A stretch of 64,000 bases of DNA from Bacillus halotolerans (GTDB lineage Bacteria; Bacillota; Bacilli; Bacillales; Bacillaceae): assembly GCF_001517105.1 (NCBI RefSeq), contig NZ_LPVF01000010.1:248001-312000 (forward strand), in the 5' to 3' direction. Of the stretch, positions 13,401-26,200 are shown one piece after another (the stretch's first letter is position 1; each line of letters begins with the position of its first letter). The notes below the pieces were generated by a model, which was not told the origin of the DNA, did not search any database, and was given only the letters and a program-made list of their open reading frames with translations. Position numbers and translations under genes: made by a program.

Positions 13401-14218
13401 CATCCCGGACAGACTTGCTTGCGAAGTTTTTGAGTTCGGCTACTTTTTGTCCAGAAGAATTAAAATATTCAATGGTCATATAAGTAAGCTCGTTTTTCTG
13501 GCGCACGGAGGAAGCTTGAATGCGCGCCGCACATTCTTTTTGTAATGGCTCCGAAGCTGTAAAGGATTCGAAAAACAAAGGCAGATACACAGTCTGTTCG
13601 TTTTTATTTACACTTGAGAGCAAGCCGCTTGACCCTAAACCGCTGCCGTCGATGAGCGTCGGATGAAACATAAAAGCCTCAGAATGAAGCAATGCTTCTT
13701 GTCCGACAGATACATCAATCAAAGCGGCCTCTTTTGTTTCATATACCTGTCCTTCTGCTATCATCATGCCTGTATGCACTAATTCTTGACGGCGGCATTG
13801 ATCATAGATGTCGTCCAAATTCAGAATTCGGCCGGCCGCTTTTTTCCATTGATGAAGGTCAATCTTTTCCGTGAAAGCAGCTGGTGCTTTATGATGCATC
13901 TCGGCCGAAGCATATCGTCTATGACCTGATAACGACTCTCCATGCTGTTTTTGCCCTTCAATTAAGATGGACCATGTCCCTTTTTTTGCTTTCAGACACT
14001 TGGATTGTCAGGGCAATGTCATACGATGCTTCCGCGATCAGAGGATAAAAAATGGTCAGATTTTTCAGTTCTAGCTCTTGATAAGCGTAACCATGTTCTT
14101 GGAATACTTGATAAATCAGATCTATATAAGCAAGGCCGGGTAATAACGCTTGTCCATATACCTTGTGATTGCACATGATAGGATTATTTAATGAGATGCG
14201 CAGTTGTTCAGTTATCAT
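1417..14218 (-). CDS. pksM: PksM, trans-AT polyketide synthase, split by a one-base frameshift
   Basis: Begins at ATG 14218 after GAGAGGAG, 15 bases past the pksL stop. The reading frame breaks at an A7 run (13981-13987), leaving an 86-codon piece (to 13958) and a long frame (from about 13899). Removing one A restores a continuous protein of about 4266 residues. Domains in restored numbering: DH 1-280 (HKVYGQALLPG near 18, HPTLIDGSG near 187); ACP (LGLDS, Ser near 339); KS (Cys near 585); DH (HVVQGQKILPG near 1046); KR (GGSGYIG near 1533, Tyr in YASG near 1673); C-methyltransferase (EIGAGTGGT near 1970); ACP (near 2225); KS (Cys near 2481); KR (near 3160); ACP (near 3455); KS (ACSSG near 3699, motifs HSTGS and KSLIGH); ACP (near 4178). 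There is no AT, so loading is in trans. The N-terminal DH-ACP completes the split module begun by the last KS of PksL. Whether the frameshift is real cannot be told from this sequence alone. Confidence 0.9.
13981..13987 (-). other. A7 homopolymer carrying the pksM frameshift
   Basis: Read on the minus strand the context is AGC followed by seven A and GGG. With seven A the frame ends at a TGA 13 codons on (stop at 13958). With six A it runs KGTWSILIEGQKQHG into the downstream PksM frame, matching the GHWQISVKG stretch at the same place in the paralogous PksL DH domain. With eight A a stop follows at once. A single inserted A is therefore the simplest explanation. It is either a real mutation or a sequencing error. 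Confidence 0.85.
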
Positions 14219-14233
14219 GTTCCCACTCCTCTC

Positions 14234-17200
14234 TTATTTGAAAGTTTTCCAAAACATTTCTTTAGGAGCACTCTTGTCTGAAAACCCTTGTCCCCGCTCA
14301 GTTTGAGCTGATAGGGCTCGATTCTCTGTTAAAACGGGCCGCCGATGCAGTGCCGGCAGCGGCAAAGGCTTTCTTCTGATCGGCCGATCAGCCGAGTCAT
14401 CCCAGGCTTCTATAATCAAGTGGGCATTCGTTCCTCCATCGGCAAAACAATTAATCGCTGCAGACGGCGTTTTCTCTTTCCACTCGGCTTGTGTTTTACA
14501 AAAGTACAAATCCGTTTCCTCAATATTAAAATGCGTCATTTTCTCATCACCTGACAGGAACGGAACCAATTGTCTATGTTTCAGCATCAAAGCGACCTTA
14601 ATCAGGCTTGCTATCCCTTCTGCGCATAAAGGGTGGCCGATGTTAGGTTTAACCGACCCCAATCCTAATGGAGCATTGCAGCGGGAACGGTAAATCGCTT
14701 GAATCGCCTTAAGCTCAAGCAAGTCCGTCACAACTGAACCAGATCCATTTGCTTCGAGATAACTGATTTCTTCAGGCTTTTTGCCGCTTTTCTCAAGCGC
14801 CGACAGCATCACGTCCTTTTGCGCCTCAAGATTCGGCGCGGACGGGCCTGCCGTTCTTCCGTCATTGTTTACAGCTGCGGCTTTAATGACAGCATAAATG
14901 GAATCTCCGTCTTCAAGTGCTTGGCTGACCGTTTTGACTAAAACCATTCCCACGCCTTCTCCTAAAACGACGCCTTCTGCTCGCTTGTCAAATACATGGA
15001 AAGACGGCTTGTCACTTAAAAGTCCGCGTTCCTGAAACATTCGATGTGCATCTGTATCGAGCAAACTGACACCGCCGACAACCGCTGCCTCGATATCTCC
15101 GCTTCGTAAAGCCTGAATGGCCATATTCATGCCGACCAATGCAGAGGAACAAGCTGTATCCAAAACAATACTCGGTCCTCGTAAATCAAAAAATTGTGAA
15201 ATATTAGCGCCTAAATAGTTTTGTCCTCCAGCCACAATCGGATTTCTCGCTTTTGAAAGACTGTATTGATCAGGCTTGTGCTGACTGCGACCTCCTATAT
15301 AGACACCAGCCCGCATGCCTTTCATTTCCTTTTCGGTGTACCCGGCGTGATACATCAGCTTCAGACTTTCTTCCAATACTGCCAAAGCCTGCGGGTCCAT
15401 TGCTCTGACATCATCATCGGACATCAGGAAGAAATCAGGATCAAATCGGTTCAGATCCTCAATTACCCCGGCATAATACGAGCTGGAATTGCCAAAGCGT
15501 TCAGGCGGCACGGGTTTGATCTCTGATCGACCGTCACGTATTAAATCCCAGTATGCCTCCAGCGTTTCCGCTCCGGGAAATCGGCATGTCAGGCCAACGA
15601 TCGCGATGTCTTCTGCATGAAGCGCCGGTTTTATGTCGCTTGCCTTTTGCATTTGCTGTTTCGCCGCGGAAGCCTGATCGGGCGGCAATGATGCCGCATC
15701 AGGCACGTGTCCTTTTGAAGCAGCTGAATGTACAGCATCTGGTAAGGCAGATTTATATTCAGAAATCAGCCACTTTGCAAAAGATTCTATTGTGGGGTAT
15801 TCAAATAAAATAGATGGATCGATATCTCCTTTTAACTTTTGATTAATCTGCTGTAATAGCTGCGCCAAAATAATCGAATCTACTCCGTATTCTTGAAAAG
15901 GCTCATCAGTTTCAAGGTCTTCGGCGCCTATCTTCAGCTCGTCAGAAAAAATAGTCACAAGCCATTCTACTGTTCCATAGAACAAGCTTTGAGCGCTGTC
16001 TGATTCTCTTGTCTCAGCACGCTGGAAAGCCTTATCCGTCAGTGAGTGCTGCATGAGCTTACCCGGCTGCCATACATCTGTATGGTGAATCGCGGGCAGG
16101 ACAACAGCTTTTTGTTTTTCAGAAAGAATCTGATCCAGAAGCTGCAATCCCTCCTCGTTATTCAAGCCTAACAGTCCGGTCTGTTCTAAAGCTTTGCTTC
16201 GAACCTCGCCTAAGCCGGTCTCCTTCCAATTTGGCCACTGAATGCTGACGATCGGATATTTATCTTTATGTGATTCTGCAAAATAATCCATAAATGCATT
16301 CGCCATTGCATAATCAGCTTGTCCGGCCGCAAGCACAGGGACGGTCGCTGATACAGATGAAAATAAAACAAAGAATTGCAGCGGCTCATCTTTGAGCAGG
16401 TCAAATAAGGTTTGAAGCCCTCCGACTTTCGGCTCCAGCACGGCTTGAATTTCTTCTGCTGATTTTCTTATAAATGCCGGACTATGTTTATTCACTGCCC
16501 CGGCACAATGAATCACTCCGCCAATCGCTCCCATCGTTTGCTGAATCGTCTCGATGCTTTGTTTGACAGCAAGCGGATCGGATAGCTGAAGAGACAGTAC
16601 TTGTACTTGAGCGCCCATTGCTTCCAACTCTTGGATGGCTTTCAATTTCTGAGCAAGCGGCGTGTTTTTCGCTTTAAGAAACTCCCACTGTTCACGCGGG
16701 GGCATGACTTCACGGCCGGTGAGAACCAATCGTTTCACCCCGTATGTTTGCACAAAATGACGCGCACACACCAATCCAAGCCCTCTTGTCCCACCTGTAA
16801 TCAGCAGCACCTGGTCTGACGGAAACGATAATTCTTTTTGATTAACAGCATCTGTTGTTCGCTCGTCCAAATATGCGCGATAACGCCGTCCGTCTCGATA
16901 ACAGACTTCGGTGTCTCTGCTGTCAGCATAAAATTCATCTGCAATCTGTCTGGCCAGCTCCTTTTCAGCTGTTACATGGTCTGTGTCCATATGTCTTGAT
17001 GTAAGGTGACTGTATTCACTTTGGAGCATTCGGTATAGACCGGCCCGGGATGCACCGGACAGATTAACAGCTTTATTTTCGTAAGACTCGAGCCCCTTCG
17101 TCACACACAAGACAGTCAATTCTTGCTTGTGTTTACGGCCAAACTCAATCAGTTTTTGCAGCCAACTGATCCAGTTTAGCGATTGCTCATGGCTCATTCC

Positions 17201-20200
17201 GCATCCGATCAAATCCACTGCTCCGCCGACATTTTCCCAGTCGGCGTCTGACAGATGCTCAAGCTCTTGGCTGTCAATGATGCGATAGCTCGAGAAATAC
17301 TGGGAAAGCTCTCCAGCCAATGACCTTGTTTCTGCGTTTGCCAATATGGCAACCGTTTGGCTCCTACGTTCTGCTGATGTAATCGGGCAATACTGCCACT
17401 GTTTTTGTAACAAGCTCTGTTTCGTAGGCCGTGCAGCAGATGGCAATGCCGAACGGCTGTCTTTTTCTGCAGCATCTTCATTAGGCAGCCAATAGTACTC
17501 TTCTGCAAACGGATAAGCAGGCAGACTGATTCGGCGAGGCATGTGATCGCCATAAAGCTCGTTCCAGTTTATTCGCAATCCTTTTACCCATAATTCCGCC
17601 AGCTTCTCCAGCCTTTTTTTCTCAATCCACGTTTCCAGCAGGGCTTTGGCGTCATTATCTGTTTCAAACACTTTCATTTCACTTTTCTTCGTTTTGACAT
17701 GCGCGTCATACATTTCTGTATTCGGAATATCTGCAATATAGTCTTCAAGCGTTTTGATAAGCATTTCTCTCGAATCAGCCAAAAATGCCATTCGGTAGTC
17801 CATTGGTTCCCGGCCAGTCTGAAGGGTATATGCCATATCATCCAGATTGATATCTTTATTAGAATCTGCGAAGTCTCTCATCGATTGGGCATAAGCCTTC
17901 AATTGCTGCCTTTTTTTCGCTGAGAGCACAAATAACTTTGAATGATGGCGATCTGGCAATGGATCATTGTTTCTATCAGACTGATATTCTTCAATCACGA
18001 GGTGGGCGTTCGTTCCGCTATATCCAAAAGAACTCACACAGGCCCGCCGCGGTTTTCTATCAGCCGTTTCCCAATGCTTAAGCTCAGTGTTTACATACAA
18101 AGGCGATTCTTCAAAATGAAAATGCTCATTAGGTTCAGAGAAGTTCAATGTAGGCACCAGCGTTTTATGTTTCATGCACATCAGCACTTTTTGAACCCCG
18201 GCAACACCCGCTGCCGCTGATGTATGGCCAATGTTGCTTTTCACTGAACCGATCGCACAAAATTGCTTTTTGTCTGTTTTCTCTTTAAATACGGTTGACA
18301 GCGCCTCTAATTCTATTGGATCTCCTTGTTTTGTTCCGGTGCCGTGCATTTCAACATAGCTAATGCTTTCAGGATGTATGCCATATGTCTCATATATATC
18401 CCGTTCCAGATCCATTTGGCTTTTCACGCTCGGTGCCGTAATTCCGTTTGTTTTCCCGTCCTGATTAATGCCCGAACCGATAATAATACCATAGATGTGA
18501 TCACGATCCGCTTCTGCATCTTTCAGCCGTTTCAAAACGAGCGCTCCTGCCCCTTCTCCGGGAACAAAACCATTTGCGCCATTATCAAATGCTTTGCATT
18601 GTCCATCAGGAGACAGCATGCCGGCTTCACACATACTGATATAAGATTCCGGTGTCAGGTATAAGGTGACTCCTCCCACCAGCGCCATATCAATTTCTTT
18701 GTTTACTAATGCTTGACGCGCTAAATGTGTACCGACTAGTGAGGATGAGCATGCCGTATCGATCGGAATCGCCGGTCCTTTTAAATTGAGATAATACGGA
18801 ATACGCGCTGCCGCTATCGCAAAGCTGTTTCCGGTGGCGCTTGCTCTTGCCTGATTCCTATTCAGCATCACTCCGTATTCATTGCTCATAATGCCAAGAT
18901 AAACACCGCACTTTTTATTGCTTAACGTTTGCGCATTATATCCGGCATCCTCGAATGCTTTATAGCCTTCCTGCAAAAAGATTCGATGCTGCGGGTCTAT
19001 CAGTTCAGCTTCTGACGGCGGAATATTAAAAAACAGCGGATCAAAATGTTCAATATCATCCAGCATCCCCAGTGATTTGCAGTAGACTTTCCCCTTTTGA
19101 TTCAGTGCCGGGTCATAGTATTTGTCTACATCCCACCGTGATTTCGGAATGTCACGGATCGCATTTCTTGCATTGACCAGATGATCCCAATATTCTCTTA
19201 CATCCTTGGCACCGGGGTATCTGCCTGCCATCCCGACTATGGCTATCGCATCGTCTCGGTAACCTTGATGAGATCGGTCTGGTTTCTGTTCAGGCGCTTT
19301 CATCGCTGGCAGCCGAACGGGCTGAATCGAACGCTCCGAGGGTTTCGCTTTAGCTGGTGCTTCAGGCTGTTTATTCTCTTGGAAAAGCTCATCCGCTATT
19401 TCTTTACTTCTATTACTATGATTGACAAGCTCGGCTTTTAACATATTTGCAAACTGACGAATTGTTGGATAATCATAAACTTTGGTAACTGAAAATGATG
19501 TGCTATATTGCTTATTGATTGCTTTTATCCATTCTAGTCCTGTAATGGAGTCCATTCCGATATCGATAAAGGTGTCATCGATATCGACCTCTTGGGAATC
19601 CATGCATAACACTTCAGCAATGCTTTCCTTTAATTCATCATTCAGTGTTTCAATTGTTCCAGCATATTGACTGGAAACAGAAATTTCCGCAGCTGCATAT
19701 TGAATGTCTTCAACTGGTTTCTGCTGCTCCAGCTCATGATGGCCTAAAGGCTGCAACGAAATATTATCCGGTTTAGATGAGATGGATTCCCGTTGGTTCG
19801 GTGTATACGTCTCCTCTGATTTTTGCTGATGGTTTTCTGCATTTTCTCCATCAGCTTGTGTGCTTACTTCATCTTTTAAGAAAGCGGCAAAATCACGGAT
19901 TGTCGGGTAATCATAAACCTTGGTCACAAGAAGCGATGTACCAAATTTCTTATTGATTGATTTTATCCATTCAAGACCGGTAATGGAGTCCATGCCGATA
20001 TCAATGAATGCCTCGTCCGGGTCGATTTCATTTTGATCCATATATAACACGTCTGCTAAGCTTGCCGACAATTCATCACATAAGACTTCAGCAGTTATGG
20101 TTTGCTGCTTTCTAACCGGCTGCAGCAGAACAGATGTACTTTGCGGTGTTTCCTGACTGCTTGCCATCAAAGGCTGTAACGAAATATTGGCAGGCTTATC

Positions 20201-23200
20201 GCTGACTTTTTCCGGAATAAATGGCGCTTGGATGACTGACTGTGGTGTAACAGCAGGCTTCACCGGTCTTTTTTCAACTGTCTTCACCACAGCTTCTTCT
20301 ATCCAATAACGGTCTCTTGCAAAAGGATAGGCAGGCAAGCTGATACGGCGCGGCTTACCATTTTGATAAAGCATGTTCCAATCGATATTTAACCCTTTGA
20401 CCCAGAGGTCTAAAAACTTTGCGAATTTTCCTTTGCGAACCCATGCTTCAATTGTCTTCGCCATATCTTCATCAGCCGCAAAAACTGCCATGGTTTCTTT
20501 ATTTCGCTTCACTTGTCCCCGATATAAGTGATCAATGTGTTCTTTTCCAGATATAAAATCATTCAGCTTTTCTTTAAGCTCCTGCATATTTTCAGCCACA
20601 AACGCCAAACGCTCATTCATTGCTTCCCGTCCGACCTGAAGCGTATATGCGATACGAGGCAGATCGGCTTCAGAATAACGCCCCTCACGGAGAGCATCCA
20701 GCAATCGTTCCGCCCGTTTTTGAAGTCTCTCTTCATTTTTTGCTGAAAGCACAATAACAGCCGTCTGTCCCGCTGAAGAATGCTCTGGCTCAGATTTCGA
20801 AGCATATTCTTCTATTAGAATATGGGCGTTACCCCCTCCGGCGCCAAATGATGAGAGGCCTGCGATTCGCGGATATTCAATTTCTTTTCCATTTACTTCA
20901 ATGATCGGCTTCTTCCATTCTTCAAGCTCTTGCTGGACTTTGAATGGAGAATTGAAGAAGTCAATATTCGGATTCAGCACTTTTGAATGAAGGGAAGGCG
21001 CCAGCTGTCTGTATTTCATTTGAAGCAATACCTTTGTTAATCCCGCAATGCCCGCTGCACTCTCACAGTGCCCGATATTTGATTTGGCTGAGCCTATGGC
21101 ACAAAATTGTTTGTCTTTCGTATGTTCTGAGAACACTTTAGCCAGTCCTGTTATTTCAATAGGATCTCCGAGTGAAGTGCCTGTGCCATGCGCTTCGATA
21201 TAACTGATAGCCCGCGGGTCAATTTGCGCCTCTGTAACCGCCTTTTTAATGACCTCTGCCTGAGCTTTTGGATTAGGGACTGAGTATCCGTTTGTTTTTC
21301 CTCCGTGGTTAATGGCTGTGCCCTTAATGACTCCATAAATGTGATCGCCATCTTCAATCGCTTTGGACAATGGCTTAAGGAGTACAGCTCCAACGCCTTC
21401 TCCCGGTACATAGCCGTCTCCTCCCTGTCCAAAGCTTTCACACCTGCCTTTGCTTGACATAAATTTGTTCTGTCCAAGCATCAAATATTTATTGGGGTGG
21501 ATTGAAACATTGACTCCCCCTGCGAAAGCTGCCTCACATTCACCGCGCTGCAAGCTTTGGCAAGCCAAATGTATAGCGGTCAATGAAGAAGAGCACATCG
21601 TATCCAGAGCCATACTCGGTCCATGGAAATCGAAATAATAGGATACCCGGTTTGCTACAGAGGACGGATTTCCCGGTAAAGCCAGAGACCGGCCACGCGC
21701 TTGTTCTTGCGCTCCGTACAGCTGATATTCTTCGTACATGACACCGACGTAAACGCCTACGTTTCCGCCAAGCTCAGCATCCTGTTTACGGCCGAGGTGC
21801 TCTCTTGTATATCCGGCATCCTCCATCGTTTCGTAAACACATTGCAAAAATAAACGCTCCTGCGGATCCATTAATTTTGCTTCACGAGGAGAGATATGAA
21901 AAAATTGCGGGTCAAACTTATCTACATCCTTAATAAAGCCTCCCCACTTGCTGTACGTTTTTTCTGGTTTGTCCTTATCTTTATCGTAATAGAGACTGTG
22001 GTCCCAGCGGTCTTCAGGAATCTCGGTAATACAGTCGTGTCCGTCCCTCAAGTTTTTCCACAGTTCATGGATGTTGTCTGCTTGCGGATAGCGTCCGGAG
22101 ATTCCGATAATCGCAATCTCTTCCGTTTCTTTTTCAGCAGACTGCTTTTGCCCGTTTCTTTGCATGGGGACGAATCCGGACTTTCTGCGGCGAACCGGAA
22201 TTTCTTTTTTCTCTTCGGTCTCAGAATCTGGCTTTCTATTTTCCTCTATTGAAGAAGATGTTTCTGATTCAATCCCCAAGATGTGTAACAGCTTTTCTCT
22301 ATGTGATTCAGTAAAATACTGTGATAATGACCGAATATTCAGGTATTCAAAGAACAAGGTTTTAGACAATGAACCGAATACTTTTTCTAATTGTCCGGTA
22401 ACATGCATGATCATAATTGAATCGATTCCGTAATCCTCCATTGGAGCTTCGGTGTCAATCTGGCTGACAGGCAGCTTTGTAACTGAGGAAAGCACACTCT
22501 TGAAATAATCCTCTGCTTTTTCTCTCAGCATCTCTTCGTCGGCTCCCATCACGTAACTCGCATTTTCAGTATGCTGAATTTCACTTTTGTATTTTCCATT
22601 TGGAGATTGTCCATTTCCTGTTTGATCCAAAAATGAATGGATTTTGCTTGCCGCGCCTGCAGCCACCATCAGCTGCGATTTTCCTGAGGCCCACCCATGG
22701 TATAATGCCTGAATTCCGTCATCTGTTTCCATGGCGACCATACCCGTATCTCTCGTCAGCATCCTTTCGGTTTCAGCATCAACATGCATGCCCCCGTCTT
22801 TCCACAGCGGCCAGCTCATGGAAAGGGTTTTCCCGTAGCGCTTGTGATGTGCTGCTTGGACATTCCGGTACTCGCTGAATGTATTCATAAAAGCATTTGC
22901 CATTGCGTAATCCGCCTGTCCTGCACTTCCCACTGTCCCGGCATTTGAAGAAAAAAGGATAAAAAAGTCGAGCGGGATATCTTTCGTTGCTTCGTCAAGA
23001 TGAATCAGGCCGGTGACCTTTGGAGCGAGCACATCTTGAATCTCGTCTTTCTTTTTCTTAATAATGAAATTATCTTTTATAATGCCTGCGCTATGAATGA
23101 TGCCATTTAAGCCGCCATATTCCTCTTGAATCTCTTTCGTTAAAGCATAAACAGCTTCTTTTTCAGTCATATCGGTTTGTCTATAAACAACACGCGCGCC

Positions 23201-26200
23201 CATTTCCTGTAACTTCTGAAGCTGTGACTGCTTTCTTTCATTGAGCGGAGACCTGCCTGTGAGAATCATGACAGCCTCACGCGTTTTGTTTGCAATTTCG
23301 TTTGCAAATAGGAAACCAAGCCCCCCTGCACCGCCTGTAATCAGATAAACCCCTTTATCCTTCCATGGCATGTCGGTGACGGGTTGATCAGCTGCCGCCT
23401 CTTTCCATTTGCTTACATACCGTTTTCCTTGCCAATATCGGATATGGTTATCATGAGGATATTGCCTGCATTCTGCTAATTTTTCAGCCAGATCGGTTGC
23501 AGATATCCCTGAATCAAATTCAATCAGCTGGCCATTGAATGCTGGGTTTTCCAGCTGGGCCGTTTTGAGAAGTCCCGTTAAGCCGTTTAGCAGCTGCGGT
23601 TCATCCAATGCAGGAACAGCGACTTGAACGAGCACATTACCGCCAGGTTTTGAGTTTAGTAGCTGTTGAATGTCTTCGAATAACTGTAAAGCATACGCTT
23701 TAAACCGCTCATGAACTGCTTGCCCGCTTTTTTCCAATACCGTACAGTCAAACTTGTTCCGGATTCTTTCGATTTGCCTTTCTGCCATATCACAAACAAT
23801 AACTTTATGCCTCTGATATTCCATTAACTCATTTTTCTCTGTAACAGCTGCTTCTTCCCATATATGCTCGAATAAAAGTATGCCAGTTGCTAAATCTGTC
23901 TCGTTTTCTAGAGTTCTGGCAGAATAACCTTTCATTCGCACGCATACCTGGCCCGCTTCATTACACAAATCGATGTCAAGCTTCTGAATACGATCCGCAG
24001 CGGTACTGTCCTCGCTGTATTTCACGCGGGCCCACATCGAAGGCTCACAATCTTTGAAAATTTGGACATCCTGCAATGCGAAAGGCAGCATTGCTTGGCT
24101 TTCTGTGAAACTGGCATCCTCTGTTCCAAGCCTCAGACCGATAGAAGCTTGAAATGCCGCATCAATCATGCTCGGATGCAAAACATAATGATCTTGGGTA
24201 TGTGAAACGACAGACGGCAAACTCAATTTAGCTAGAGCTTCGTTTGCCCCGACATATATAGTATCAATCGCTCTGTGGCCGTCACCGTACTCAATTCCCA
24301 TTTCCGCATAAACGTCATAGCATACAGAAGGCGGCAGAATGCGTCTACTGCAGCTTGCTTTCACCTCTTCAATATTCAGTTTAGGAGCTTCTTCAGTCTG
24401 GCAAAGCACAACGCTTCCTTGGCCGTATATCACCGGTTCCTCCCCCGCACTGTCACTCTCCCTGCAGATTTCGAACAAAATATCACCATTGTCTTCCGGA
24501 TAAAGGTGAATGTATATGTCTGATTGCAGATCTGTGACGGCAACAGGGCGAATCCAAACGATATCCTGAAGACGAATATCTGCATGCATCTGGTTCGCAG
24601 CCGCCTTTTCTGCAGCTGCCCGAACCATTTCTAACAAGGCTGCACCGGGTAAAATGTGCTGACCCTTAATGACATGATCCTTTAAGAAAAATTCACGCCC
24701 TGTGAACTCTGAACGAAAACGCACGCCCGACATGTCAGACACATTTTCGTGCAAGAGAGGATGAATGGCATGGCCTTGGGTCAAATTCTGTTTTGGCAAG
24801 TCAGTCTCTGTCTCTTTCTCCGGCACCCAATACCGCACTTTTGCGAAAGGGTATGTCGGCAAGCTGATCCGCTTAGGTTTGTTTTCCCCGTATAAGAGCT
24901 TCCAATCAACCGCAGATCCACCGGCCCATTTTTCAGCGATCAGGTTTAGATTTTCTTGTTCCAGCCATTTATGTACTGTTTCCGCTGAAAGTGAAATATC
25001 ACCGGTTTCTTTTGTCATTCGGCCCTTCCAGCAATGCTCAATGGTTTCCTGTCCTTTTAGATATGCTTCTAATTGACCTCTCAATTCTTGAATCCCGCCT
25101 GCCAAAAAAGCAACCCGCTCTTCCATCGGCTCACGGCCAATCTGCAATGTATAAGCCACATCTCTGATTTCAAGACCCTCATGAAGAAAATCGAGGAGAC
25201 GTTCCGCATACACATGAAGACGTTCTTGATTCCGGGCAGAAAGCGGAAGAATCACCGGTGTGGTGTCACATACAGACATGGTCTGCTCCGCTGCTTCAGG
25301 AATGTATTCTTCTAAAATCATATGTGCATTAGAACCCGTTGCACCGAACGAACTGATGCTTGCCCGGCGCGGATAGATGATTCTCTCACCATTCTCATTG
25401 ATAACAGGCTGCTTCCAAGTTTCGGTTTTATGCTGCACATAAAATGGCGACTTTTCAAAGTCAACGTACGGGTTCAGCTCTTCTGAATGCAAAGAAGGCA
25501 CGAGGGTTTGATGGTGAAGCTGAAGGGCGACTTTGCTTAAACCGCTGATACCTGCGGCGGATTCCGCATGCCCGATATTTGACTTGACAGAACCGATTGA
25601 ACAGAACTGACGATCCTCTGTATATTGGCGGAACGCTTTTACCAGACCCTGTAATTCGATCGGATCTCCTAAAGACGTACCGGTTCCGTGCGCTTCCACA
25701 TAACTGACAGTCCGCGGGTCAATCCCTGTTTTCTCCAAGCATGTCTCAATCAGATCAGCTTGTGAAACAGGACTTGGCACAGAAATCCCGCTTACAGTTC
25801 CTACATGGTTGACTGCACTTCCTTTAATTACTGCATAAATCCGATCTCCATCTTTCTCGGCCTGGCGCAAAGGCTTTAATAAGACCGCACCAATTCCTTC
25901 TGCCGGCACATAGCCGTCCCCATCCTTGCCAAACGTGCGGCAGTGCCCGTCAGTGGAAAACATATCCCAAACACCGTACGTCATATACTTATTTGGGTGC
26001 AGAGAAAGGTTAACACCGCCGGCTAATGCGACCTCGCACTCTCCGTGGCGAAGGCTTTCCAACGCCAGATGTACGGCAGTTAAAGATGAGGAACATACCG
26101 TATCAACCGCCATACTCGGACCGTGGAAATTACAAAAATAGGACACTCTGTTGGCAATTTGCGCGTAGTTGAGAGAGAGAGGGAACACATTTTCCTTCGA

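Noticed and set aside
13981-13987. Programmed -1 ribosomal frameshift at the A7 run
   Set aside because: The -1 frame meets a stop codon within about 8 codons; only +1 or a missing base restores the protein.
13958-14218. The 86-codon N-terminal frame of pksM as a separate small protein
   Set aside because: It is half a DH domain and joins PksM when one A is removed; treated as part of pksM.
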